A stretch of 37,301 nt of DNA. Origin: JAURVT01 sp049059935 (GTDB lineage Bacteria; Actinomycetota; Actinomycetes; Propionibacteriales; Nocardioidaceae). The translations under genes were made by a program, and so were the position numbers. The notes beneath the pieces are model-generated. The model was not told the origin of the DNA and did not search any database. It worked only from the letters and a program-made list of their open reading frames with translations. How positions within the stretch are numbered: the first letter of the stretch is position 1; each line of letters starts with the position of its first letter. Where the stretch lies: assembly GCF_049059935.1 (NCBI RefSeq), contig NZ_JBMGQR010000039.1, positions 1 to 37,301 on the forward strand, written 5' to 3'. Shown piece by piece: positions 30,093 to 37,245 of the stretch.

Positions 30093-30869
30093 ATGACCAC
30101 TTCGGAGAACGCCACCACCCTGCTCGGGCTCCACACCGCCCCCGAGCTGCTCACCGTCGTCAACGTCTGGGACGCGATCACCGCGAAGGTAGCCACCGAC
30201 GTCCAGGGCACGAGGGCGCTGGCCACCGCGAGCCACTCGATCGCCGCGTCCTACGGCTACGAGGACGGCGAGAACATCCCCGTCGACCTGATGATCGAGG
30301 CCGTCGGCCGCATCGTGGGCGCCACGTCGCTGCCCGTCAGCGCCGACCTCGAGTCGGGCTACGGCGACCCCGCCGGGACCACGCGCAAGGCCGTCGGCGT
30401 GGGCGTCGTGGGCGCCAACCTCGAGGACCAGATGAAGCCCCTGGCCGAGTCCGTCGCGGCGGTCGAGGCCGTGCTCGAGGCGGCCCGCGCCGAGGGCGTC
30501 CCCGACTTCGTGCTCAACGCCCGCACCGACGCCTTCGTCAAGGGCGGCGACCGCGACCCGGCCGACGTCCTCGCCGACGCCGTCGAGCGCGGCAAGGCCT
30601 ACCTCGCCGCGGGAGCGCCGGTCGTGTTCGTGCCGGGCAAGCTCGACGAGGACCAGATCAGGACGCTCGTCGACGCGTTCGGGCCGCAGAAGCTGACCAC
30701 GATCGCCGTCCCCGGGTCGGTGCCGCTGGCCCGCCAGGCCGAGCTCGGCGTCGCGCGCGTCTCGTACGGCCCGTGGTCGCAGCGCGTCGCGCTGACCGCG
30801 TACGAGGACCTCGTCATCGACGTCAACGCCGGCGGCGGCCTCCCCGAGGGCACCCGCCCGCTGAACTGA
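30093..30869 (+). CDS. Isocitrate lyase/PEP mutase family enzyme
   Basis: A 258-residue enzyme of the ICL/PEPM superfamily. Key elements are VVNVWDAITAKVA (22-34), SADLESGYGDPAGTT (83-97), the metal-site region GANLEDQ (107-113) and LNARTDAF (141-148). Members cleave or form C-C or P-C bonds of 2-hydroxy or oxo acids; typical single-domain relatives include 2-methylisocitrate lyase, oxaloacetate decarboxylase and carboxyphosphonoenolpyruvate phosphonomutase. The KKCGH lyase motif of true isocitrate lyases is not present, so the reaction remains open. The start is supported by the TAGGGT element 7 bases upstream. The next gene begins 4 bases after the stop. Confidence 0.88.
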   Translation: MTTSENATTLLGLHTAPELLTVVNVWDAITAKVATDVQGTRALATASHSIAASYGYEDGENIPVDLMIEAVGRIVGATSLPVSADLESGYGDPAGTTRKAVGVGVVGANLEDQMKPLAESVAAVEAVLEAARAEGVPDFVLNARTDAFVKGGDRDPADVLADAVERGKAYLAAGAPVVFVPGKLDEDQIRTLVDAFGPQKLTTIAVPGSVPLARQAELGVARVSYGPWSQRVALTAYEDLVIDVNAGGGLPEGTRPLN

Positions 30870-30873
30870 TCCC

Positions 30874-31272
30874 ATGACGCAGCAGACGGCCCACCGACGT
30901 CGTCCGACCATCGCGGTCGTGACGGCGGGGTGGGCCCTGCTCTTCGGGCTGGTGCACCTGGTGTGGGCGGCCGGCTGGACCGTCGGTCTCGGCCCGGAGG
31001 CCGACGGCGGCTTCTCGGGCTGGTTCCTGGCCTACGACCTCGTCGCGGCCGCGGGCTGCCTCGTCGCGGCCTGGTGGGCGTGGAGGCCGTGGGTGCCGGG
31101 GGTCGCGCTGGCCGCGTTCGTCCTGGTGGTGCGGGCGGTGATCGGTGTGGGTCAGGCTGCCGCCGACGTCGGGCTGGGCAAGGACGTGCTCACCCCGACC
31201 TCCTGGGTGGAGGTGGTGTTCGTCGTCGGCGCCGTGCTCTTCGTGCTGCGCCTGCGGGCCGCCCGCCGCTGA
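30874..31272 (+). CDS. Four-helix membrane protein of unknown function
   Basis: A 132-residue protein with a short basic N-terminus and four probable membrane helices (starting near IAVVTAGWALLFGLVHLVWAA, FLAYDLVAAAGCLVAAWW, VALAAFVLVVRAVIGV and WVEVVFVVGAVLFVLRL). It has many Trp residues in the first two loops and no recognised motif. It starts 4 bases after the lyase gene stop, so the two are probably cotranscribed. I do not assign a function. Confidence 0.75.
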   Translation: MTQQTAHRRRPTIAVVTAGWALLFGLVHLVWAAGWTVGLGPEADGGFSGWFLAYDLVAAAGCLVAAWWAWRPWVPGVALAAFVLVVRAVIGVGQAAADVGLGKDVLTPTSWVEVVFVVGAVLFVLRLRAARR

Positions 31273-31301
31273 CCCGAGTTGCCCGGGCTCCGGTCGCCGG
31301 G

Positions 31302-31307
31302 CACGCT
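31302..31307 (+). promoter_or_regulatory. -10 element of leaderless F420/PPOX gene promoter
   Basis: CACGCT ends 7 bases before the ATG at 31315. It would drive the three overlapping genes downstream. Confidence 0.45.
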
Positions 31308-31314
31308 CGGGACC

Positions 31315-31779
31315 ATGGCCACCATCGCGACCGCCGACCGGGTGGAGCTCGACGAGCTCCTCGACTTCGTCCGTCCTCGCCACAAGGCGACGTTCGTGAC
31401 CACGCGCAAGGACGGGCGGCCGCAGATGTCGCCGGTGTCGTGCGGCGTCGACGCCGAGGGCCGCGTGGTGATCTCGACCTACCCCCAGCGCGCCAAGGCG
31501 TCCAACGCGCGGCGCGACCCGCGCGTCTCGCTGGTCATCCACTCCGACGACTGGGACGGCCCGTACGTCCAGCTCGACGGCACCGCCGAGGTGCTCGACA
31601 TGCCCGACGCGGTCGAGCCGCTGGTGGAGTACTTCCGCTCCATCTCCGGCGAGCACCCCGACTGGGACGAGTACCGCGAGGCGATGGCCAGGCAGAACAA
31701 GTCGCTGATCCGCGTGACGATCGACCGCTGGGGTCCGATCGCCACCGGGGGATTCCCGCCGGAGAACGCCCCCTCATGA
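31315..31779 (+). CDS. PPOX-class F420-dependent oxidoreductase
   Basis: A 154-residue split-barrel flavin-fold protein. The pattern RHKATFVTTRKDGRPQMSPVSCGVDAEGRVVISTYPQRAKASNARRDPRVSLVIHSDDW-like text identifies the Rv1155/TIGR03618 branch, which binds coenzyme F420 and reduces unsaturated organic substrates with F420H2. The conserved Arg/Lys cluster of the deazaflavin site (RAKASNARRDPR) is intact. F420 use implies F420 biosynthesis genes elsewhere in the genome. The ATG at 31315 follows a CACGCT element. The stop overlaps the start of the SRPBCC gene (ATGA at 31776-31779). Confidence 0.9.
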   Translation: MATIATADRVELDELLDFVRPRHKATFVTTRKDGRPQMSPVSCGVDAEGRVVISTYPQRAKASNARRDPRVSLVIHSDDWDGPYVQLDGTAEVLDMPDAVEPLVEYFRSISGEHPDWDEYREAMARQNKSLIRVTIDRWGPIATGGFPPENAPS

Positions 31780-32156
31780 GGTGGACCGTCGCCGAGGCCG
31801 GCCCGGCCGACCCCGACGACGCCTGGGAGAAGTACGCCGACCCCGACCGCTGGGCCGAGTGGTCGCCGCAGGTTCGCTCGGTCGAGTCGTCCGCGCCGCG
31901 CCTGACCGCCGGCATGACGGGCGTCGTCCAGGGACCCCCGCTGGTCCGGGTGCCGTTCACCGTCGAGGCCGTCGACGAGGCCGCCCGCACGTGGGCGTGG
32001 CGCGTCAAGGTCGGCCCCTTCAAGGTCAGGCTGCGCCACGAGCTGCTCGCCAGCGCCGAGGGCACCGTCGCGACCCTGACGCTCGACGGCCCGGCCCCGT
32101 TCGTCCTCCCCTACGCGCAGCTGGCCCGAGTGGCGCTCGTGCGCCTCGTCGCGTGA
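31776..32156 (+). CDS. SRPBCC family protein
   Basis: A 126-residue protein with the SRPBCC helix-grip pattern: MRWTVAEAGPADPDDAWEKYADPDRWAEWSPQVRSVE at the N-terminus, a central TVEAVDEAARTWAWRVKVGPFKVRLRHELLA beta region and a C-terminal helix (LPYAQLARVALVRLVA). It would bind a hydrophobic ligand. It overlaps the F420/PPOX gene upstream and the small unknown gene downstream by 4 bases each, so the three form one translational unit. It is not closely similar to the SRPBCC protein at 17.2 kb. Confidence 0.8.
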   Translation: MRWTVAEAGPADPDDAWEKYADPDRWAEWSPQVRSVESSAPRLTAGMTGVVQGPPLVRVPFTVEAVDEAARTWAWRVKVGPFKVRLRHELLASAEGTVATLTLDGPAPFVLPYAQLARVALVRLVA

Positions 32157-32458
32157 CCGCGACCCACGGCGGACCCACGTCCCTGCACTGGTGGATGGCC
32201 GACCGCACCCACGACGGCGACGGCCGCGCACCCTGGGTGCTCGGCCAGTTCCCCAACGGCGCGATCTGGGTCTTCGTCGCTGCCACCGTCCTGCGCTGGA
32301 CGCCCTGGGACGCGATCGACACCGAGCTGCGCTACGTGGGCCGCGGCGCCCTGATCGTCTGGGGCCTCGACGAGCTCACCCGCGGCCACAGCCCGCTCCG
32401 CCGCCTCCTGGGCGCCCTGGTGCTCGGCTGGCAGCTGGTGGCGCTCCTGACCACCTGA
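32153..32458 (+). CDS. Small Trp-rich protein of unknown function
   Basis: A 101-residue protein with no recognised domain. Its N-terminus is rich in His, Trp and Asp (THGGPTSLHWWMADRTHDGDG), and two hydrophobic stretches follow (GAIWVFVAATVLRW and GALIVWGLDEL), with a third near the C-terminus (LLGALVLGWQLVALL). It is probably a small membrane-associated protein. The GTG overlaps the previous stop (GTGA at 32153-32156). It is the last gene before the 37-bp palindrome at 32495. Confidence 0.7.
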   Translation: MTATHGGPTSLHWWMADRTHDGDGRAPWVLGQFPNGAIWVFVAATVLRWTPWDAIDTELRYVGRGALIVWGLDELTRGHSPLRRLLGALVLGWQLVALLTT

Positions 32459-32494
32459 CCCGTCCCCGGCCCACCTCCCCCGCTCCGGCCCACC

Positions 32495-32573
32495 CCCCCG
32501 TCCGCGATCTGAAGCCTTTGCGGGGTTAAGAGGGGGTCTTAACCCCGCAAAGGCTTCAGATCGCGGACGGGGG
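32495..32573. repeat. Perfect 37-bp inverted repeat with 5-base loop
   Basis: Arms 32495-32531 and 32537-32573 are exact reverse complements over 37 bases; the loop is GGGGG (32532-32536). It lies between convergent genes and its right arm includes the last codons and stop of the TetR gene (32556-32573). A Rho-independent terminator normally has a much shorter stem, and no T run follows on either strand. Confidence 0.95.
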
Positions 32574-33167
32574 AGACGCGGAGACGGCGGAGATGAGGCG
32601 GACGGCGCGCTGCACCATGTCGTCGGCCGACTCGCCGGGGTGGTCGAGCCACCAGTCGACGAGGGCGTCGACGATGCGCAGCCAGACGACCGTCATCGCG
32701 TCGCGGTCGAGGGCGTCGGTGACGCCGGCCAGCGTGAGCATCTCGCCCACGCCGTCACGGGCGAGGTCGACGATGCGTCCCTGGTACGCCTGCCGTGCCT
32801 CGCGGGTCGGCCCGTCGGTGGGTGCGGACGCGTCGAAGATCAGCCGCCAGGTGTACGGCCTGGGCTCGAGGGTGCCGAAGACGGCGGCCAGCGTCAGCAG
32901 GCCGCGCTCGAGCCCGACGCTCGGCCCGCGGGCGACGTGCTCCATCGCCTCGACGAGGGTGCCGGTGGCCCGGCGCAGGCACGCGGCGAACAGCGCGTCC
33001 TTGGCGCCGAAGTACTGGTAGACCAGCGGCTTGGAGATCCCCGCCTCGCGGGCGACGACGTCGACGGACGTGGCCGCGTAGCCGTCGGTGCCGAACCGTC
33101 GGTCGGCGGCGTCGAGGATCTGCGCCTCGCGGTCGGCGCGGGGCACGCCCTTGGTCCCGGTCGGCAT
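32556..33167 (-). CDS. TetR family transcriptional regulator
   Basis: A 203-residue dimeric repressor. The N-terminal DNA-binding domain spans ~13-60: AQILDAADRRFGTDGYAATSVDVVAREAGISKPLVYQYFGAKDALF, with the recognition helix around residues 44-52. The C-terminal ligand domain is not diagnostic. It is divergent from the hydroxylase gene, and the intervening 35-bp palindrome at 33188-33222 is the obvious operator, so it probably controls itself and the hydroxylase. The ATG at 33167 is supported by TAGGGT 7 bases upstream. The last six codons (PPSAI and stop) are encoded inside the right arm of the 37-bp inverted repeat, so the repeat has shaped the C-terminus. Confidence 0.92.
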   Translation of the reverse strand: MPTGTKGVPRADREAQILDAADRRFGTDGYAATSVDVVAREAGISKPLVYQYFGAKDALFAACLRRATGTLVEAMEHVARGPSVGLERGLLTLAAVFGTLEPRPYTWRLIFDASAPTDGPTREARQAYQGRIVDLARDGVGEMLTLAGVTDALDRDAMTVVWLRIVDALVDWWLDHPGESADDMVQRAVRLISAVSASPPSAI

Positions 33168-33174
33168 GCGTCGG

Positions 33175-33180
33175 ACCCTA
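33175..33180 (-). promoter_or_regulatory. -10 element of leaderless tetR promoter
   Basis: TAGGGT on the minus strand ends 7 bases before the ATG at 33167. The 35-bp palindrome begins only 8 bases upstream of it, so a bound repressor would block this promoter. Confidence 0.6.
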
Positions 33181-33187
33181 CCGCCTG

Positions 33188-33222
33188 AACTGACCTCGTG
33201 GTAACTTACCCGGCAGTCAGTT
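33188..33222. promoter_or_regulatory. 35-bp palindromic operator between tetR and hydroxylase gene
   Basis: The layout is AACTGAC-N5-GGTAA-C-TTACC-N5-GTCAGTT, perfectly symmetrical around base 33205. The inner 11-bp palindrome and the two outer 7-bp half sites are on the same axis. It lies between the divergent starts and is a strong candidate binding site for the adjacent TetR protein. Confidence 0.75.
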
Positions 33223-33238
33223 GGACGGAGGAGGACCC

Positions 33239-34123
33239 GTGGGATCGTTCTGGGACCCGTTGCAGAACCCGACGCTGTTCGCGGCGCCGTTCTTCCTGCT
33301 CTTCATCGGCATCGAGCTGGCCGCGTACCGGTTCCTCGAGACCGACGAGGGCGAGCGCGGCTACGACGCCCGCGACGCGCGCACGTCGCTGCTGATGGGC
33401 CTGGGCTCGGTGGTCTTCCTGACCGCGTTCAAGCTCGCGACGCTCGTCGTCTTCGTCGCCGTGAGCGTGCACCTGGCGCCGTGGCACCTGCCCACCGACA
33501 CCTGGTGGTACTGGGTGCTGCTGATGGTGGTCATCGACCTGGCCTACTACTGCAACCACCGCTTCGTGCACCGCGTGCGCATCGGCTGGGCCGCCCACCA
33601 GGCGCACCACTCGAGCGAGTTCTTCAACTTCACCACCGCGCTGCGCCAGAAGTGGAACCCGTGGAGCGAGTTCCTCTTCTGGCTGCCGTTCCCGCTGCTC
33701 GGCTTCGCGCCGTGGACGCTCTACGTGGCGTTCTCGTTCAACCTGATCTACCAGTTCTTCGTGCACACCGAGCGCATCGACAAGCTGCCGCGTCCGGTCG
33801 AGTACGTGCTGAACACGCCGTCGCACCACCGCGTCCACCACGGCAGCGACCCGCTCTACCTCGACCGCAACTACGCCGGCATCCTCATCGTCTGGGACCG
33901 GATGTTCGGTTCGTTCCAGCCCGAGGTGCACCGCCCGACGTACGGGCTGCTGAAGGTGGTCGACACCTACAACCCGCTGAGGCTCGAGTACGGCGAGTAC
34001 GTCCAGATGGTGCGCGACGTCCGCTCGACGCCGCGCTGGCGCGACAAGCTCGGCTACGTCTTCGCGCCGCCGGGCTGGAAGCCGGAGGGCACCGGCGACG
34101 CCGCGGACGTGTCCGCCCGCTGA
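33239..34123 (+). CDS. Sterol desaturase/fatty acid hydroxylase family protein
   Basis: A 294-residue integral membrane di-iron oxygenase. About four helices (~13-30, 50-80, 88-104, 145-173) carry the eight-His cluster typical of the superfamily: HRFVH (107-111), HQAHH (120-124) and HHRVHH (196-201), with a further His176 in FFVHTERI. Relatives insert oxygen or double bonds into sterols, carotenoids or fatty acids; the substrate cannot be read here. The GTG at 33239 follows a strong GGAGGAGG site, so this gene is leadered. It is divergent from the TetR gene and converges on the acyl-CoA dehydrogenase pair, which suggests a lipid substrate. Confidence 0.92.
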   Translation: MGSFWDPLQNPTLFAAPFFLLFIGIELAAYRFLETDEGERGYDARDARTSLLMGLGSVVFLTAFKLATLVVFVAVSVHLAPWHLPTDTWWYWVLLMVVIDLAYYCNHRFVHRVRIGWAAHQAHHSSEFFNFTTALRQKWNPWSEFLFWLPFPLLGFAPWTLYVAFSFNLIYQFFVHTERIDKLPRPVEYVLNTPSHHRVHHGSDPLYLDRNYAGILIVWDRMFGSFQPEVHRPTYGLLKVVDTYNPLRLEYGEYVQMVRDVRSTPRWRDKLGYVFAPPGWKPEGTGDAADVSAR

Positions 34124-34138
34124 CGCCGCCGGGTGCCG

Positions 34139-35272
34139 TCAGGCCAGCGGGTCGACGGTGCCGTGGTCGCCGACGGACGCGGCGAGGCGTCCGAGGTGGA
34201 ACCGGCGGTCGCCGAGCGCGTGCTCGAGCGCGGTCAGGTGGCTCATGTAGTGGCCGACGGAGTACTCCGCGGTCATCGCGATGCCGCCGTGCAGCTGGAT
34301 CGCCTCCTGGCCGATGTGACGCCCGGCGCGACCGACCTGGAACCCGGTGCGGGCCGCGGCCTCGCGGGGGTCGGTGCCGGAGTCGAGCACGAGCAGCGCC
34401 CACGACGCGATGCTGCGTGCCAGCTCGAGCGACACGTACATGTCGGCCGCGCGGAACGTCAGCGCCTGGAACTTGTTGAGCGTGACGCCGAACTGCTTGC
34501 GCGTCGTCAGGTAGGCCGTGGTGGTGTCGAGCGCGACCTGCATCGCGCCGACGGCCTCCTGCCCGCGGATGATGATCGCGCGGGCCTGGGCCACCTCGAG
34601 GTCGGCCGCACGGTCGACGTCGGCCGCACCCAGCGGGGTGCCGACGGCACCGTCGAGGACGACCTGCGCCGCGCGTCCGCCGTCGTGGAGGGCGTAGCCG
34701 GTGCGGGTGACGCCGTCCGTGGTCGGGTCGACCACGAACAGTCCGGTGCCGGCCGGCGTGGCGGCGCTGACGATCAGCAGGTCGGCGCGCGCGCCGTGGG
34801 CGACGGGCTCCTTGGTGCCGCTCAGACGCCACTGGCCACCGTCCTCGCGGGCGGTGACGGCGCGTGCGACCGGCTCCCACCGGCCCCCGGGCTCGGTGTG
34901 CGCGAGGACGGGGATCAGCGTGCCCTCGGACAGCGGCCCGATGATCGCGGCCTTCTGCTCGGCGGTGCCGAGGTCGGCGACGAGGCCGCCGGCGACGACG
35001 ACCGCCTCGACGAACGGCTCGGGCGCGATGACGCGACCGATCTCCTCGGCCACCAGGCCGACCTCGACCGGGCCTGCGCCCATGCCGCCGTCGGCCTCGG
35101 AGAAGGGCAGCCCGAGGACGCCCATCTCGGCCAGCTGGGCCCAGACGCCGGAGTCGAAGCCGGGCTCGTCGGAGACGACGGCGCGGCGACGCTCGGGGTC
35201 GTAGGCCTTGGTCAGCAGCCCGCGGACCGCGTCTCGCAGGGCCTTCTGCTCGGAGTCGTAGGTGAAGTCCAT
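34139..35272 (-). CDS. Acyl-CoA dehydrogenase, small-subunit type
   Basis: A 377-residue acyl-CoA dehydrogenase-fold protein. It begins MDFTYDSEQKALRDAVRGLL and has a helical N-terminal domain, a shortened central beta-domain (LIPVLAHTEPGGRWEPVARAV, GQWRLSGTKEPVAHGARADLLIV) and the C-terminal helical bundle with TTRKQFGVTLNKFQALTFRAADMYVSLELARS and HIGQEAIQLHGGIAMTAEYSVGHYMSHLTALEHALG. The weak FAD-site motif in the middle and its pairing with a full-length partner resemble the alpha2beta2 FadE heteromers used by actinobacteria in steroid and branched acyl-CoA oxidation. It starts 7 bases after the partner gene stop, so the two are one operon. Confidence 0.88.
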   Translation of the reverse strand: MDFTYDSEQKALRDAVRGLLTKAYDPERRRAVVSDEPGFDSGVWAQLAEMGVLGLPFSEADGGMGAGPVEVGLVAEEIGRVIAPEPFVEAVVVAGGLVADLGTAEQKAAIIGPLSEGTLIPVLAHTEPGGRWEPVARAVTAREDGGQWRLSGTKEPVAHGARADLLIVSAATPAGTGLFVVDPTTDGVTRTGYALHDGGRAAQVVLDGAVGTPLGAADVDRAADLEVAQARAIIIRGQEAVGAMQVALDTTTAYLTTRKQFGVTLNKFQALTFRAADMYVSLELARSIASWALLVLDSGTDPREAAARTGFQVGRAGRHIGQEAIQLHGGIAMTAEYSVGHYMSHLTALEHALGDRRFHLGRLAASVGDHGTVDPLA

Positions 35273-35279
35273 GGCTTCC

Positions 35280-36455
35280 TCACAGTCCCAGGATCGACGA
35301 GGCGATGATGCTGCGCTGGACCTCGTTCGACCCGCCGTAGATCGAGGCCTTGCGGTAGTTCAGGTACTGCGGCGTCGCGACGCGCGCCCAGTGGGGCACG
35401 TCCGAGCCGTCGGGGGCGCCGGAGGCCAGCGAGGCCGGGCCGGCGACGTCGACGACGAGCTCGGTGACGGCCTGCTGCAGCTCGGTGCCCTTGAGCTTGA
35501 GCACCGACGACGCCGGGTGCGGCTTGTCGCCGGCGGAGTTGGCCGCGACGCGCAGCGCCGTCAGCTCGAGCGCGAGCACCTCGTTCTCCAGCTCGGCGAA
35601 CCGGGCGGCGAGCAGCGGGTCCTCGAGCAGCGTGCCGCCGTCGGGCAGCTTCTCCTGGGCCCGCTCCTTGGCCTGCGCCAGGAGGCGCTTGGTGGAGGCC
35701 ACCGGGGCGACGCCCACGCGCTCGTTGCCGAGCAGGAACTTGGCGTACGTCCAGCCCTTGTTCTCCTCGCCGACGAGCTGGTCGGCCGGGACGCGGACGT
35801 CCTCGAACCAGACCTCGTTGACCTCGACGCCGCCGTCGATCAGCTCGATCGGACGGACGGTGACGCCGGGCGACGTCATGTCGATGAGCAGGAACGAGAT
35901 GCCCTGCTGGCGCTTGGGGGCGTCGGGGTCGGTGCGGACCAGGCAGAAGATCCAGTCGCCGTACTGGCCGAGCGTGGTCCAGGTCTTTTGGCCGTTGACG
36001 ACCCACTCGTCGCCGTCGCGGACCGCCGACGTGCGCAGCGACGCGAGGTCGGAGCCGGCGTCGGGCTCGGAGAAGCCCTGCGACCACCAGATGTCGAGGT
36101 TCGCCGTCGGGGCCAGGAAGCGCTCCTTGAGCTCGGCGGAGCCGAAGGTGGCGATGACCGGGCCGACCATGTTGGTGTTGAACGACAGCGGCGGCGGCAC
36201 GCAGGCCTGCAGCATCTCCTCGTGCCAGAGGTGCTTCTGGAGCTGGGTCCAGCCCTTGCCGCCCCACTCGGCGGGCCAGTGCGGCACGGCCAGACCGGCG
36301 GCGTTCAGCACGCGCTGCGCCTCGACGATCTGGTCCTTGCTCAGCTCGCGGCGCTCCGCGACCGCGTCACGGATCTCCTGCGGGACCTGGGTGGTGAAGA
36401 ACGTCCGCATCTCCTCGCGGAACGCGGCGTCCTCCGGGGACAGCTGCAACCTCAT
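35280..36455 (-). CDS. Acyl-CoA dehydrogenase, FAD-binding subunit type
   Basis: A 391-residue acyl-CoA dehydrogenase. The signature QGFSEPDAGSDLASLRTSAVRDGDEWVVNGQKTWTTLGQYGDWIFCLVRTD holds the FAD- and substrate-contacting strands, and the C-terminus ends YGGSNEVQRSIIASSILGL. In medium-chain enzymes the catalytic Glu lies in a Y-E-G triad at this point; here the triad reads Y-G-G, so the base must lie elsewhere or in the partner. It oxidises acyl-CoA to 2,3-enoyl-CoA with electron-transfer flavoprotein. The ATG at 36455 has a GGAGG site with a 5-base gap. A TetR-type palindrome lies about 50 bases upstream. Confidence 0.92.
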   Translation of the reverse strand: MRLQLSPEDAAFREEMRTFFTTQVPQEIRDAVAERRELSKDQIVEAQRVLNAAGLAVPHWPAEWGGKGWTQLQKHLWHEEMLQACVPPPLSFNTNMVGPVIATFGSAELKERFLAPTANLDIWWSQGFSEPDAGSDLASLRTSAVRDGDEWVVNGQKTWTTLGQYGDWIFCLVRTDPDAPKRQQGISFLLIDMTSPGVTVRPIELIDGGVEVNEVWFEDVRVPADQLVGEENKGWTYAKFLLGNERVGVAPVASTKRLLAQAKERAQEKLPDGGTLLEDPLLAARFAELENEVLALELTALRVAANSAGDKPHPASSVLKLKGTELQQAVTELVVDVAGPASLASGAPDGSDVPHWARVATPQYLNYRKASIYGGSNEVQRSIIASSILGL

Positions 36456-36483
36456 AAGTGCCTCCAGCACACGACGACGTCAC

Positions 36484-36501
36484 CACCGTTGTACCACGGT
36501 G
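36484..36501. promoter_or_regulatory. Imperfect palindrome next to the ACAD operator
   Basis: CACCGTTGTACCACGGTG is symmetrical about the central GTAC at 16 of 18 positions. It lies between the ACTAAGCG palindrome and the acyl-CoA dehydrogenase start, where a -10 element (TACAAC on the minus strand) would sit, so it may be a second operator or simply part of the promoter. Confidence 0.4.
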
Positions 36502-36519
36502 ACTAAGCGGTCGCTTAGT
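36502..36519. promoter_or_regulatory. 18-bp TetR-type operator of the acyl-CoA dehydrogenase operon
   Basis: ACTAAGCG-GT-CGCTTAGT is a perfect palindrome 47 bases upstream of the ATG at 36455. Sites of the AAGCG-N2-CGCTT type are common targets of TetR regulators of acyl-CoA metabolism in actinobacteria. It is unrelated to the 35-bp operator at 33188, so a regulator encoded elsewhere is expected. Confidence 0.6.
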
Positions 36520-36544
36520 TGCTGTGGCCCCCGTCACCCTCGAG

Positions 36545-36587
36545 CTGTCGGTGCGTGGTGATGCCCGGGCATCCCAGCCACCGACAG
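36545..36587. repeat. Inverted repeat with CTGTCGGTG ends
   Basis: Outer arms CTGTCGGTG and CACCGACAG are perfectly paired; after a C-C and a G-G mismatch and one bulged T the stem continues into the perfect palindrome GATGCCCGGGCATC (36560-36573). It ends 2 bases before the stop codon of the alpha/beta hydrolase gene and may act as its terminator. The outer half-site recurs upstream of the same gene. Confidence 0.75.
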
Positions 36588-36588
36588 G

Positions 36589-37239
36589 TCAGGAGGCGAG
36601 GTAGCCCTCCAGGCGGTCGGCGACCCCGGACGGGTCGGCGATGAACATGGTGTGGCCGCCGTCGATCTCGTCGGGGTCGGTCCCGAGCCGCTCGCGCACG
36701 ACGCGGCGCATGAAGTCGAGCGGGAAGACGCGGTCGTCGCGGCCGACCAGGACGCGGGTGGGCACGTCGGGCCACGTGTCCAGGGGCCAGGGCTCGAGCG
36801 ACGTCTGCGAGAGCTGGTCGCGTCCGGCGGCGAGCGCGGCCTCGGCGACGGACCGTGGCACGCCGTTGTAGAACGTCTCGATCGGGTCGCCGGACAGGTC
36901 GGCGTCGTGGCCGGTGGCCGCCCACCAGTCGCCAGGGGTCTCGCCGGGACGCGGGACCATCGCCGCGAGCATGACCAGCGCGGTCGCGCGGTCGCCGAGG
37001 CGGGCGCACACCAGCGGGCCGACGAAGCCTCCCCACGAGTGGGCGACCACGAGGACGTCGTCGGCGCCCTCGGTGCGCTCGACGACGGCGTCCGCGAGGG
37101 CCCACAGGTCGGCCTCGGGCCGGTCGAACGGCAGGTCGACCGCCGACGTCGTGTGCCCGCGGGCCTGCAGCTCGGCGGCGAGGAGGTCGAAGGCGGAGCC
37201 GGAGTCGCCCCCGCCGTGGACCAGCGCGATGTGCGTCAT
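36589..37239 (-). CDS. Alpha/beta hydrolase
   Basis: A 216-residue alpha/beta-fold esterase-like protein. The oxyanion motif is HGGGDSG near residues 8-14, the nucleophile elbow is AHSWGGF (Ser68), the acid Asp is in GRDDRVFP (Asp169) and the catalytic His is in GGHTMF (His196). It has no signal peptide and should be cytoplasmic. The short cap region (MVPRPGETPGDWWAATG) resembles salicylate/jasmonate esterase-type or lactonase-type relatives, but the substrate is open. The ATG at 37239 is supported by CATGAT 6 bases upstream. Inverted repeats sharing TGTCGGTG lie just after its stop and about 30-60 bases before its start. Confidence 0.9.
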   Translation of the reverse strand: MTHIALVHGGGDSGSAFDLLAAELQARGHTTSAVDLPFDRPEADLWALADAVVERTEGADDVLVVAHSWGGFVGPLVCARLGDRATALVMLAAMVPRPGETPGDWWAATGHDADLSGDPIETFYNGVPRSVAEAALAAGRDQLSQTSLEPWPLDTWPDVPTRVLVGRDDRVFPLDFMRRVVRERLGTDPDEIDGGHTMFIADPSGVADRLEGYLAS

Positions 37240-37245
37240 CGTCCG

